Shown here: piece after piece, positions 1 to 7,525 of the stretch
Numbering within the stretch: position 1 is the stretch's first letter
How the letters are laid out: each line of letters opens with the position of its first letter
NCBI RefSeq assembly: GCF_009725235.1
Contig: NZ_WJFC01000297.1
Span: 1 to 12,557 of the forward strand
Length of the DNA stretch: 12,557 nucleotides
Direction of reading: 5' to 3'
DNA from: Scytonema sp. UIC 10036
Lineage (GTDB): Bacteria; Cyanobacteriota; Cyanobacteriia; Cyanobacteriales; Nostocaceae
Position numbers and translations under genes: made by a program
The notes under the pieces: model-generated
Told to the model about the DNA's origin: nothing
The model's input: the letters and a program-made list of their open reading frames with translations, nothing else
The model's database searches: none

Positions 1-294
1 GTTTACTCTGGCTCACCTATGAAGCACGAGTCCATCCACAAACTTCTTGCAGTACAGTTTTAGAACCCCATGAATGGCAAACCCGCATGTGTGACTATTT
101 CGCAAAATCCTCATCCACCGCAAACACCACCCTCCCTAGCTGAAGCTGTGAGAATGATTGCAAAACTTGGGGGTTTTTTAGGGCGAAAAAGTGATGGAGA
201 ACCGGGTGTCAAAACCATTTGGCGTGGTTTCAAAAGACTGCACGATATTGCAGCTACTTGGAAGCTATTTAACCACCATTCTTCCACCATTTAA
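1..294 (+). pseudogene. IS4-family (Tn5-type) transposase, C-terminal remnant
   Basis: The frame starting at base 3 reads LLWLTYEARVHPQ and continues to EWQT near base 83. The homologous reading then continues in another frame from about base 88 (CVTISQNP, then LGGFLGRKSDGEPGVKTIWR and RLHDIAATWKL) to a stop at 292-294. The GGFLGRKSDGEPGVK block followed by IWRG-RLHDI is the C-terminal signature of Tn5-like IS4-family transposases. The two frames are offset by one base near 84-88, so the gene is frameshifted as well as cut by the window edge. A short ORF that could start at the ATG at 70 is only the tail of this gene. The rest of the transposase and the left end of the element lie outside. 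The terminal inverted repeat was not identified; it may lie within about 100 bp after the stop. Confidence 0.8.
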
Positions 295-970
295 TTTCCG
301 GGAATCAGTTGCTGAAAAATACATCTTCAATTCTATTCCCAATCCAAATTTCTGACGCCAAAAATTGGGAGAAACCTGAGTTGATAATTCCGGATGTCGT
401 TTTCAAGGGTAACCCCCGATGAACACCACCTCAATTTTCTCATATTTTCCCTTTTTTCTGCTGGCGTTCAAGTTAACGATCGCCCCAACCGACGGCGCGG
501 TTGCAATCTCTTTTTTCGACTCAAACTTGCTCGTGCTCTTTCCCCCTTTTTCTGCTGGCGTTCAAGTTAACGATCGCCCCGACGGCGCGGTTGCAATCTC
601 TTTTCCTGAGTCTTATGGGCGAGGTCATTTTAAGTCTTTTGCGATTCCCCAATTTCTATTTACAAAGACCACCTAACGGCACGACAAAACACGCCTACTT
701 TCATTGGCTCAGGACTCAATTACCATCACAAGCTTTACCGCTATCAATTGATTGTCATCACAACCTATAAACACGCACACCGCAATCTCACATCAATAGA
801 TTTTTGTCAACCCCCTTCAACGGCTTATCTCAAAAAACCCTTTCTCCATCACAGTTTGGCGATTGTTAAGAAAGATGCGGGTAATGCATAGCTTTCCAAG
901 GGGGGACGAAGGGGGGTAAATCTAACTTGTGTGTACACGGTAGGCTTTTTTAGTGGGACTTAAACAAAAA
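295..970. other. Gene-free stretch between two transposase remnants
   Basis: I see no convincing gene here. Two overlapping plus-strand ORFs (419-676 and 501-770) are largely translations of the direct repeat at 448-604, are rich in Phe/Leu/Pro, and have no recognisable domain. A G-rich stretch (about 899-917, two GGGGGG runs) and a small palindrome GTGTACAC (about 932-939) precede the transposase remnant on its 3' side and could belong to the end of that insertion element, but no matching inverted repeat was found. Confidence 0.5.
448..604. repeat. Direct repeat, two ~65-bp copies
   Basis: A unit containing TTTTTCTGCTGGCGTTCAAG followed by TTAACGATCGCCCC and GACGGCGCGGTTGCAATCTC occurs twice, at about 448-514 and 541-604. 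The second copy lacks four bases (AACC) present in the first just before GACGGCGCGG; otherwise the cores are almost identical. The copies are separated by about 26 bp. This is a tandem duplication in non-coding DNA with no visible function. Confidence 0.85.
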
Positions 971-1497
971 TTAAGCCCAAATGTAGCCTAAACTAGCTTT
1001 GTAAGCGGCAAACACGTCACGATTATAGGTTAACCAATCAAAGAAACGATAAGACATAGCTGTTCTAAAAGCTCTCTCTGCGTAGGTAAAGGTATTCAAA
1101 GGTTTGTCAGCCCTTCTTCGTCTCAACCCCCCTGTTATTTGATGCGAAAGAATAAAAGTATATGCACAAAAAACCACGCTGGAAATGTCGAAGTAAACTT
1201 ACTTTATCTCGAACTTGATATTCTTTTAGCCCTAGCCAACACGAGTGCTTCTCTATAAAAAACTTCCACCCAATTTCTTTGAGAATAGGTATTAACTATC
1301 CACTCAGGCGAAACAATTGGTGTAGAAACATTAGTGATAAAATAGTCAATATCCGTCGCTTCACAGGAAGATACAGCATTCATAACGATAGCAATATTTC
1401 GCTTTCCCACGAGTTGTGATATCTCTACTTCTCTTGTTACTACCCATACTGTTTTCGGTTTATCTAAGTTCAGTTCAACTTTGGTAGTTCTAAGGTA
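971..1497 (-). pseudogene. IS4-superfamily transposase, C-terminal fragment with two frameshifts
   Basis: Three reading-frame segments together give one transposase C-terminus. From about 1494 the frame reads VWVVTREVEISQLVGKRNIA, then DYFITNV, then EWIVNTYSQRNWVEVFYREA. After a shift near 1245 another frame gives WLGLKEYQVRDK. A further shift near 1170 gives FCAYTFILSHQITGGLRRRR and ends with RFFDWLTYNRDVFAAYKASL. The stretch Y-SQ-R-NWV-E-VFYREA fits the Y-x2-R-x3-E signature of IS4-superfamily DDE transposases around the third catalytic acid, and the expected Lys lies exactly at the first frameshift. The N-terminal half with the first two catalytic aspartates is missing. The fragment abuts and truncates the xisH remnant. 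Family assignment rests on recalled motifs; the closest group may be IS701-like. Confidence 0.75.
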
Positions 1498-1817
1498 AAA
1501 AAGGAACGATAAGTATCCCAAGGAACTGCTAAGTATAAAAGTCTTCCTGGGTGTTCCTCTTCAAGTGCTAGTTGATATTTAAGAAACTGCCCTAAAGCGG
1601 TACTAAATTCAGTTGTAGCAGATGGAGCGACAAAGCTTTTGACTTCGACAGCGATTTTTTCTTCATTCCGTTCGGCTGCTAAAATTTTCTCTGCACCAAG
1701 GTCAATGTACATATCCAAACCACCAAAACGCAAAAAGAAGGGGTCGTGTGTGATGAGTCAACCCTCTTTCTCCAGGGCATGTTTTACTACATCATGGAAT
1801 ACGTCTTTGGCTGCCAT
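1473..1817 (-). pseudogene. xisH: XisH-family protein (fdxN-element excision controlling factor), inactivated
   Basis: Starting at the ATG at 1817 the frame reads MAAKDVFHDVVKHALEKEG, then a TGA at 1760-1758 where the family normally has Trp, then LITHDPFFLRFGGLDMYIDL, EKILAAERN, KIAVEVKSF, FSTALGQFLKYQLALEEE and LLYLAVPWDTY. This matches XisH, an endonuclease-fold family tied to excision of the fdxN element in heterocystous cyanobacteria, where xisH is normally followed by xisI. The family C-terminus is lost after SFFTLE (about 1488), where transposase-derived sequence begins; no xisI follows. Two independent lesions, the TGA and the truncation, make it a pseudogene. A start downstream of the TGA (TTG at 1733) would give only a fragment. 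Confidence 0.85.
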
Positions 1818-1958
1818 TGCTTGCTATTGATGCATTCTAATTTAAGAAAATTTCAAGCAAAACTTACAGACTAGAATTTACATGATATACTATATTTATG
1901 TAGTTGAATTGTTAAAAAAAAGTTTTAGCTCGCTCCACTCTAATATGCTCACCAAGTG

Positions 1959-2018
1959 CTAAGAAAAGAAAAGCCGAGGGCAAAAGTACCCAAGTGTCAA
2001 GGGCTAGGAGTTCTCGGC
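1959..2018 (-). terminator. Possible terminator / hairpin overlapping the end of the vWA-FGS gene
   Basis: On the minus strand GCCGAG (2018-2013, inside the last codons) can pair with CTCGGC (1978-1973), followed directly by TTTTCTTTTCTT. The stem is only 6 bp and the loop about 34 nt, so it is weak as a rho-independent terminator. DGR target genes often have a hairpin just after the variable repeat, but that type has a tighter loop than this one. Confidence 0.3.
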
Positions 2019-4558
2019 AACACAACGCTCACAACTCGAAAACCGAAAGGGTTGTAGTCGCTGACTGGGTAGCCGTAGTAGCGACAAGCAGAACGACAAT
2101 ACTTAGGATGGAAGTTCCACGAACCACCGCGCAGTGTTCTTTTTTGATTATCATGCTCTTTTTGATTGATCCATGCTTCACCATTCGTAGGTGCTCCTTC
2201 ATAATTATTATGCCAATGGTCAGCACACCATTCCCATACTTGCCCGTGCATATCGTATAACCCAAAAGCGTTGGCTACACCAAAACTCCCAACTAGTGCA
2301 GTTTCTCCGTAAATTCCTTCATCCCCATAGTTTGCTAGGTGGGTCGAGATTTTCTCGCCAAAATGAAACGGAGTCGTTGTACCTGCTCGACAAGCATATT
2401 CCCACTTAGCTTCACTTGGTAGACGGTATGCTTTTTTCGTGTATTTGGACAAGCGATCGCAGAACTCTACACAATCATACCATGAAACTCGTTCAACAGG
2501 TCGATTGTCACCTTTAAACCGAGATGGATTGGCTTTGAGATCTCGTTCAACTTTGGGTAATGCAGCAACGGCTTTCCATTGTGCTTGAGTAACTGGATAT
2601 TTACCCATAAAGAAAGGCTTGATAGTAACTTGATGTTGCGGGCGTTCATTGTCTGTACTTCCTTCCTCATCTTCTGGTGCGCCCATAGTAAAAGTACCAC
2701 CAGGTATATAAACCATATCTAGGGTAATCTTCTTACCCAAGTTTTCAGCAAAGTATTGAGCTTGTTTGATTTCTTCTATAAGAATTTCGCCGTGAGGGTT
2801 GACGGTAACAAACTTAAAGTTAAAAGTTGATAAGGCTTGAGAACTTGTATCTGCTACTAATTCCTCTTTGCCTTTTTGTAAATTTTTCTCTAATTCGTCA
2901 GCTAATTGAGCGTGTACTCCACCTAACTGACGCAAAACTTTCACTTTGAGTTCTGCAAAGGGACGAATTTTGCTTGCTAAATTATCTCTAGCTTGGGATA
3001 AAGGATTTTGTAAAACTGCTTCAAAATCCCGTACTGACAAACCAAGTCTTTCAGCGATAAACTCAGAGACTTTCTCAAGAACTGAATTAGCCTTACTTAC
3101 GGGTACAGATTCCAGCAGTAACTCCCTAATCCCATCAATAAACTCGTACTCAACGTACCCAGGATTCTTGTCTTGGCTGGATTTGAGCAACCCACTCATA
3201 AACACCTCAGCCAGATGAATCTGTTGTGATTCTTTAAGCAGGGTTTGTTGAATTAGGTTTACTACCGATAAACTAACAGGAGCAGCTGCTATTAATCCAG
3301 CTAACCGACGAGCAATGGGAGAAGCGGTGGCGCGAAATCGATTGACTAGGGCTGATGCACTCAGTTGAGTTTCGCTTTGCTCTGAAGCTGGTTGAGTTTC
3401 ACGAGACAGAACTCGATTTTCAGGGGAAGAAAACTTGAACCCTACTGTTCCTATGTTCCCACAACCCGTTATTACCCGCGACCAAACTAGCAGAGGTTCT
3501 GGTTCTAAAGTAATGATGGGAACGGGGATAGAATTTGGGATTTTAGATTTTGGATTTTGGATTATCTGTTTGTCTTGTTGGACATCATCTGTAAAATCAT
3601 CTTCTATTTCATCTTCATCCCAACTTTCCACAATAAGTCGGGAGTTGAAAACTCCAGGAATTAGAGAACGCAGTTGAACGGGAATTTCCGATGCTAAAGC
3701 TGTTCTGTCCCAAAGTCGTTCGGGAAGTAACTGAAGAACAGTCAACAACCCATTGCGTCCCCATAACTCTAGCACCGGATAAATGAACTTCTCTCGCCAA
3801 GCAGGGGATATACAATCACTGACTAGCAGAATTAAACGCCGACCTTTTGGATCGACCAATTCTTTGGGATGATGGGGAGTAGAACTATAATTTTCAGAAC
3901 TATCTCGAGCAAATAGTTGTGTCTCACTATTTTCTGATACTTCCTTCCTTGTTATCCTCAATTCCCAACTTCGGACATCTCGAAACGCACCGTGATGTTT
4001 TAAAAGTCGTTCGAGTTCGGTAATCGTCTGTTTCCAAATCGCCGTTGAACGGGTTTGCTCAACCACCAACGCTAATTCTAACCATCTCTGGGGGGCTGGT
4101 TTTAGAACTGGCGTCCAAATTTTTTCTTCCGCAATGCGTCGAACAGTGGCTTCTTCATCGAGTATCTTCTCTGTAGGAGATGGAAATTTCCGCATCAAAG
4201 GACGAATAGCACGCCCTAACTCTAGCGAATTTCTCAGTGCGATCGCTGCAGGTACTTTGATAGAAGTTCCCTGGTTAGTTGATGTCGCCGTTGTTGAGCG
4301 TGAGGTACGAGAAGGAAGATAAACCTGAACGCTAGGTTCTGATGGTTCTGAGACAGTGGGAGTTTCTGCTTGAGGTTCTGATTTTGGAGTTGTTGGTTTG
4401 TCTGGTGTTGGTAATTTTTGTTGCGTACCAGCCGATGGCGGTTGCGATTGTTCTGATTCTTCTTTTATATGAGCCGCCAACCAGAGAATTTCCGCTATCT
4501 CGCGAGCAGTGAGATTAGAGTTTACCTTTTTTAGAATAGCGATCGCTTTCTCAATCAT
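1997..4558 (-). CDS. vWA-like / FGE-sulfatase (FGS) fusion protein, SAV_2336-type, with DGR-like variable C-terminus
   Basis: Protein of 853 aa. Residues 1-35 are helical ([15 protein letters not shown]); 36-100 are a Pro/Ser/Thr linker. About 145-315 is a vWA-like domain of the SAV_2336-related type: [10 protein letters not shown] (164-171) takes the place of the DxSxS MIDAS motif as E167-T169-S171, and [11 protein letters not shown] (244-254) keeps the second acidic strand (D248). Residues 333-342 are encoded by a heptamer repeat. About 400-600 is a helical region ([20 protein letters not shown]) usual in this family. About 612-846 is the FGS domain: [55 protein letters not shown] and GFRVV. 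Of the two catalytic Cys of formylglycine-generating enzymes only C821 remains; F816 replaces the first, so this is more likely a binding fold than an oxidase. The start ATG overlaps the end of the MoxR gene by 8 nt (ATGATTGA), which suggests translational coupling. Probable role: ligand-sensing or effector arm of the conflict system, in the cytoplasm. Confidence 0.88.
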   Translation of the reverse strand: MIEKAIAILKKVNSNLTAREIAEILWLAAHIKEESEQSQPPSAGTQQKLPTPDKPTTPKSEPQAETPTVSEPSEPSVQVYLPSRTSRSTTATSTNQGTSIKVPAAIALRNSLELGRAIRPLMRKFPSPTEKILDEEATVRRIAEEKIWTPVLKPAPQRWLELALVVEQTRSTAIWKQTITELERLLKHHGAFRDVRSWELRITRKEVSENSETQLFARDSSENYSSTPHHPKELVDPKGRRLILLVSDCISPAWREKFIYPVLELWGRNGLLTVLQLLPERLWDRTALASEIPVQLRSLIPGVFNSRLIVESWDEDEIEDDFTDDVQQDKQIIQNPKSKIPNSIPVPIITLEPEPLLVWSRVITGCGNIGTVGFKFSSPENRVLSRETQPASEQSETQLSASALVNRFRATASPIARRLAGLIAAAPVSLSVVNLIQQTLLKESQQIHLAEVFMSGLLKSSQDKNPGYVEYEFIDGIRELLLESVPVSKANSVLEKVSEFIAERLGLSVRDFEAVLQNPLSQARDNLASKIRPFAELKVKVLRQLGGVHAQLADELEKNLQKGKEELVADTSSQALSTFNFKFVTVNPHGEILIEEIKQAQYFAENLGKKITLDMVYIPGGTFTMGAPEDEEGSTDNERPQHQVTIKPFFMGKYPVTQAQWKAVAALPKVERDLKANPSRFKGDNRPVERVSWYDCVEFCDRLSKYTKKAYRLPSEAKWEYACRAGTTTPFHFGEKISTHLANYGDEGIYGETALVGSFGVANAFGLYDMHGQVWEWCADHWHNNYEGAPTNGEAWINQKEHDNQKRTLRGGSWNFHPKYCRSACRYYGYPVSDYNPFGFRVVSVVLPRTPSP
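2036..2128 (-). other. Candidate DGR variable repeat (VR) in the FGS domain
   Basis: Residues 811-841 form the scaffold GGSWN-x2-P-x2-CRSA-x-R-x4-P-x7-GFR. Codons at the x positions are TTC, CAT, AAG, TAT, TGT, TAC, TAC, GGC, TAC, GTC, AGC, GAC, TAC, AAC, CCT, TTC: 15 of 16 end in C or T while their first two bases vary freely. That pattern is expected when AAC/AAT codons in a template repeat are copied with random adenine substitution, as in DGRs that target C-type-lectin/FGS folds. Fixed positions (W, P, C, R, S, A, G) have no adenine or little adenine in their codons. No template repeat or reverse transcriptase is present in the window, so the DGR would have to act in trans or be ancestral. 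Confidence 0.6.
3533..3566. repeat. ATTTTGG heptamer repeat inside the vWA-FGS coding region
   Basis: About four ATTTTGG-like units (TTTGGGATTTTAGATTTTGG and the following units) lie within the gene. On the coding strand they read in frame as [10 protein letters not shown] (residues 333-342), in the linker after the vWA-like domain. The same heptamer occurs near both ends of the kinase gene at the right of the window. Confidence 0.85.
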
Positions 4559-5549
4559 AACCTTCCGTACTGTTTAGATAGCGTAACACTTGGTTCATCA
4601 AGGTTTTCTTATCATCTGACAAATCAAGCATCGGAGAGTCGCCTTTATCAGCCGTCTTGGTTAACAGATAAATTGCATTAAGTAATTGATCTGTTGCCAA
4701 CTCGCCCTTCTTCCGTCGTTTTACAAACTTCTCAACGAGCGCTTCTGCTCGTTCAGTAATATTATCCCCTAAATGTGCCCTAACAATGACTTCTAATTCC
4801 TCCTTTGTTGGTTCTGGTAAATCTAATCTCAAACAACGACGGAGAAAAGCCGGAGGAAATTCTCGTTCGCCATTGCTAGTCAGTATGACAAAGGGAAACG
4901 CCTGACACTGTACCTTTCCTCTTTCAATGGGTGCAGTTTTTTTCTTACCTTCTTTATCATCCTCCTTATCGTCAGTTTGAACAATAATTTCTGGTTGTTT
5001 ACTAGCGATTCTTGTTAGTTCAGGAATTTCAAAATTACCCTCCTCAAAAATATTTAGCAAATCATTGGGTAAATCTATATCGCTTTTATCTATTTCATCA
5101 ATCAATAAGACTCTGGGAGTTTTTGAAGGAAGCAACGCCGTTCCTAATGCACCCAATTGAATATACTTACCAATTTCAGCTAAATTATCTTCATTGTCCT
5201 TTGAGTTGCGTTGAGAATCTTGTAATCTACCAATAGCATCATAGCGATAAAGACCTTCCTGTAAAGTAGAGCGAGTTGTAATATTCCAACGCAACACCTC
5301 ACCCAGTTGTAATTCCGCAGCCACAGCATAAGCTAGAGAAGTTTTTCCCGTCCCTGGTTTTCCCGTTACCAACAAGGGGCGACGCAAATACAATGCTGCA
5401 TTCACGAGATCGATTTCTTCACTTCTGACTGTATAGGTTGTACCTCGTGTTTTTTCATCAAACTTGCGCCAATTAGGAGGCGGAGGAAGACGTTTAATTT
5501 CGTCGTGAGGGTTTTCAGGCGTTCCTTTAAAGATTTTCCAAGAGTTCAT
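4551..5549 (-). CDS. MoxR-type AAA+ ATPase of a VMAP ternary conflict system
   Basis: Protein of 332 aa. It has Walker A GKPGTGKT (63-70), Walker B LLIDEID (148-154), a sensor-1 segment [13 protein letters not shown] (223-235) and an arginine pair [11 protein letters not shown] (236-245), in the order of the MoxR group of AAA+ ATPases. The N-terminal 45 residues include PPPPNWR, common in the conflict-system branch. A charged insert ([12 protein letters not shown], 193-204) lies before sensor 1. MoxR ATPases act as chaperone-like remodellers with vWA partners, and here the partner is encoded next (8-nt overlap). VMAP lies 8 nt upstream, so these three genes are almost certainly one transcription unit. 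The ATG at 5549 is the only good start, given the spacing from the VMAP stop. All key ATPase motifs are intact, so activity is expected. Confidence 0.92.
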   Translation of the reverse strand: MNSWKIFKGTPENPHDEIKRLPPPPNWRKFDEKTRGTTYTVRSEEIDLVNAALYLRRPLLVTGKPGTGKTSLAYAVAAELQLGEVLRWNITTRSTLQEGLYRYDAIGRLQDSQRNSKDNEDNLAEIGKYIQLGALGTALLPSKTPRVLLIDEIDKSDIDLPNDLLNIFEEGNFEIPELTRIASKQPEIIVQTDDKEDDKEGKKKTAPIERGKVQCQAFPFVILTSNGEREFPPAFLRRCLRLDLPEPTKEELEVIVRAHLGDNITERAEALVEKFVKRRKKGELATDQLLNAIYLLTKTADKGDSPMLDLSDDKKTLMNQVLRYLNSTEGYD

Positions 5550-5557
5550 GGTGTTGT

Positions 5558-7183
5558 CTATTCAGCTATTTTATATTGGAAGTTAGCATCAGGCGGTAAG
5601 ATATAGGGATTTTCCCATAGTAGGGTAAGATGATGTCCAATATGCTGTTTTGTTTTATCTTTAATAGCTGCTTTAATAGCTGCAAACCGTTTTTCTTGCA
5701 CACGTTTGGGTAATTCAGCAATTTTACCTGTCTTCAAGTCTTGTAGCTCTTGTTGATATCTACTGTTTTCTATAGTTTTTCTTAACCAAACTATTACTGG
5801 TATTGATTCCCTCTCAATCATACTCATAATTGTTTGAGATGGAGGTTGAATTAATTTTACACACACAAGCTTGTCATTGTTTCTTATGTTCATAAGTGAT
5901 TCTATTAATTCCTCTTGGCATTCTTCATACAAAATAGTATTGTCAGTTGAATGTACATCTTTTTCCACCAATGCCCATTTACGCTCCCAATCATCTCCAA
6001 ACTTATTGACGCGATCGTTATTGCGAAAAAGTATTTGATACTCAGAACCAAGCGAAGAATTTCGGATTTTAGGAATTGGCATACAATCGATACGTTCTTT
6101 AATAATTGTCTGTAAAGGCAAAAATAACATTATCATTAAAGACTGTTTTGCTATTTTATATATTTTTTTATTAATTTGAAAAATTAAATTTTCTATGAAT
6201 TCAGGAATTTCTTTTAAAGACAATTTTTGTTGTTCATCGGTAATGTCTAATCGATATCTATCATATTGATTTTTATTAATACCTGCTTGAGAACTACACT
6301 CGTCAGGAATGAAGAACCAAGCTGACATAAAATATTGTTTTTGTTTTTGTTTTTCACCAGACGGACTTTCTTCTAACCGAATGAGTAGGTATGTTGGCGA
6401 TGGTGTATCTTTTGCTGTCCTACTTACCCTATTTTTATTGTTTAACTGATTTAAGAAAATCTGAAAATTATCTTCTTTGTTTGCTCCCCAATTTCTTAAT
6501 TCATCTGTAGCTTTTTGAGGAAGCTTGTCTTCTAGCAGAAGTAAGAATTGCGCTACAAATTGTACAATAGGACTGAAAGGAGCATTTGCTTCAGGCATCT
6601 CCATAAGATAAGTTAAAATTTGTTCCAAGGTATCAGTAGAATCTTCCCAATCTTCATAGCCTTTATTACGACAAGCACGATAAGCTTGTGTCATTTCATG
6701 CATGAATTTTTTCTCTAGAGGAGTAAGGATATTAAATAGCTCAGAGATAGAATAATATTGTTTGATAAATTCTTTCAATTTTGCGTTATCAGGATTTAAC
6801 TTACTGGCACCTTCAATCAGTGGCTCAACCCGCCCCTCAGCTTCTGCTGTTTCAATCAAATTAATAATGTCTGTTATATTTAATTTATCTATTTGATTTA
6901 GTTCGCTGTCAATTTTCTCCATTTGTCTGTATAAATCATCAGCTTGTTTTTGAAGCCGATGGCAATCAACTTTATTGTTTGTTATGTCTATTTGCTCGTT
7001 GGCTAAAGTATATTCCTCTTTCAATTGCGCTAAACGCTTCTCCAAATTTTCTTTTTTGAGAGCAGGAGATTTCGTCGAATGAGGTGGAGTAGAGCTTACT
7101 AGTTGTTCGACTTTATTCTTATCTGGAAACGCGCTAATCAAAGCATCTTGTAGTTGTTTCTTTTGTCCGCCAATCAATTTCAT
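5558..7183 (-). CDS. VMAP protein (vWA-MoxR-associated protein) with EAD1 split by a coiled coil
   Basis: Protein of 541 aa. Residues 1-30 ([20 protein letters not shown]) match the start of the EAD1 domain of the neighbouring caspase; 101-143 ([20 protein letters not shown], then GASKLN) match its second half. Between them, 41-98 is a charged coiled coil almost identical to the C-terminus of the caspase. From about 148 on the protein fits VMAP: a helical middle part ([20 protein letters not shown]) and a C-terminal region with [13 protein letters not shown] and the terminal [15 protein letters not shown], typical of VMAP C-terminal domains. VMAPs couple MoxR and vWA proteins to effectors; the EAD1 halves suggest docking to the EAD1-caspase. 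The start at 7183 has TAGGA upstream at suitable distance, and the same GGAAAATTGC-ATG context is found at the caspase start. A C-terminal extension could not be seen. The VMAP call rests on the terminal motif and the gene context. Confidence 0.82.
   Translation of the reverse strand: MKLIGGQKKQLQDALISAFPDKNKVEQLVSSTPPHSTKSPALKKENLEKRLAQLKEEYTLANEQIDITNNKVDCHRLQKQADDLYRQMEKIDSELNQIDKLNITDIINLIETAEAEGRVEPLIEGASKLNPDNAKLKEFIKQYYSISELFNILTPLEKKFMHEMTQAYRACRNKGYEDWEDSTDTLEQILTYLMEMPEANAPFSPIVQFVAQFLLLLEDKLPQKATDELRNWGANKEDNFQIFLNQLNNKNRVSRTAKDTPSPTYLLIRLEESPSGEKQKQKQYFMSAWFFIPDECSSQAGINKNQYDRYRLDITDEQQKLSLKEIPEFIENLIFQINKKIYKIAKQSLMIMLFLPLQTIIKERIDCMPIPKIRNSSLGSEYQILFRNNDRVNKFGDDWERKWALVEKDVHSTDNTILYEECQEELIESLMNIRNNDKLVCVKLIQPPSQTIMSMIERESIPVIVWLRKTIENSRYQQELQDLKTGKIAELPKRVQEKRFAAIKAAIKDKTKQHIGHHLTLLWENPYILPPDANFQYKIAE
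6890..7063 (-). repeat. Duplicated coiled-coil module, copy in VMAP
   Basis: Encodes residues 41-98 ([12 protein letters not shown] through SELNQI). By direct count 49 of 58 residues equal those of the copy at 7541-7714, and the DNA is also clearly similar (for example TTTTCTCCATTTGTCTGTAT on the plus strand in both). Here the module sits inside EAD1 and replaces the helix carrying LDENLDAIAGG in the caspase. Confidence 0.9.
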
Positions 7184-7355
7184 GCAATTTTCCTACTCGA
7201 ATGACTTAGAAAAATATAAAGATATATTTAAAAAATATGTTTTTATACTTTGCCGTTCTGTGTAAGTAATTACACCTCCATTCTGCTTGTTTTCGGACAG
7301 GTTTCCTTCATATATACTTTCTAAAGTCATTAACCATTAACTTATGCACTCATTT
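7184..7355 (-). promoter_or_regulatory. Upstream region of VMAP, paralogous to that of the caspase gene
   Basis: Aligned outward from the start codon, this region shares with 8960-9133 the RBS context (GCAATTTTCCT on the plus strand), ATTCTGCTTG, TTTC-GACA, TCCTTC, AAAGTCA and AACTTATGCACT in the same order. At 7315-7328 TACTTTCTAAAGTC is a three-mismatch copy of the perfect palindrome found at the caspase gene. The part nearest the gene is very AT-rich, with several TATA-like hexamers, so a -10 box cannot be assigned. This suggests VMAP has its own promoter, co-regulated with the caspase. Confidence 0.55.
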
Positions 7356-7447
7356 GAAGCTGTTGACAGAAATCGTCAGATATAACGCGATTTTTTTGGC
7401 ATCTTAAAGTCTGATTTTTCGCCGAATGAGAGCCAACATCACCCACC

Positions 7448-7475
7448 GTAGGGGCGCAAGGCGTTGCGCCCCTAC
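7448..7475. repeat. Perfect 12-bp-stem hairpin repeat between caspase and VMAP genes
   Basis: GTAGGGGCGCAA and TTGCGCCCCTAC form a perfect inverted repeat around a GGCG loop. It is a common kind of dispersed palindrome in cyanobacterial genomes. There is no T-run on either side, so it is not a classic terminator, but as RNA it could attenuate read-through from the caspase gene or stabilise transcript ends. Confidence 0.85.
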
Positions 7476-7525
7476 AAGTCTGAAACATATAATGGTTAAT
7501 CTGTACAGTGCGTAAGCCCTATTCA

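Noticed and set aside
419..770. Two overlapping plus-strand ORFs of 85 and 89 aa
   Set aside because: They translate the direct repeat at 448-604, show no domain, no good ribosome-binding site and Phe/Leu-rich composition.
1818..1996. Template repeat (TR) or DGR accessory RNA expected next to the VR
   Set aside because: I looked on both strands for a copy of the GGSWN...GFR coding sequence with AAC/AAT codons and found none here or elsewhere in the window.
1994..2409. ORFs of 72-88 aa antisense to, or in another frame of, the FGS domain
   Set aside because: They are shadows of the strongly supported 853-aa gene and have no recognisable motif.
1997..2720. Active formylglycine-generating enzyme acting on sulfatases
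   Set aside because: The first catalytic cysteine is replaced by Phe, no sulfatase gene is near, and fusion to a vWA-like domain points to a conflict-system role.
7448..7475. Rho-independent terminator for the caspase gene
   Set aside because: The stem is strong but neither strand has a following T-run.
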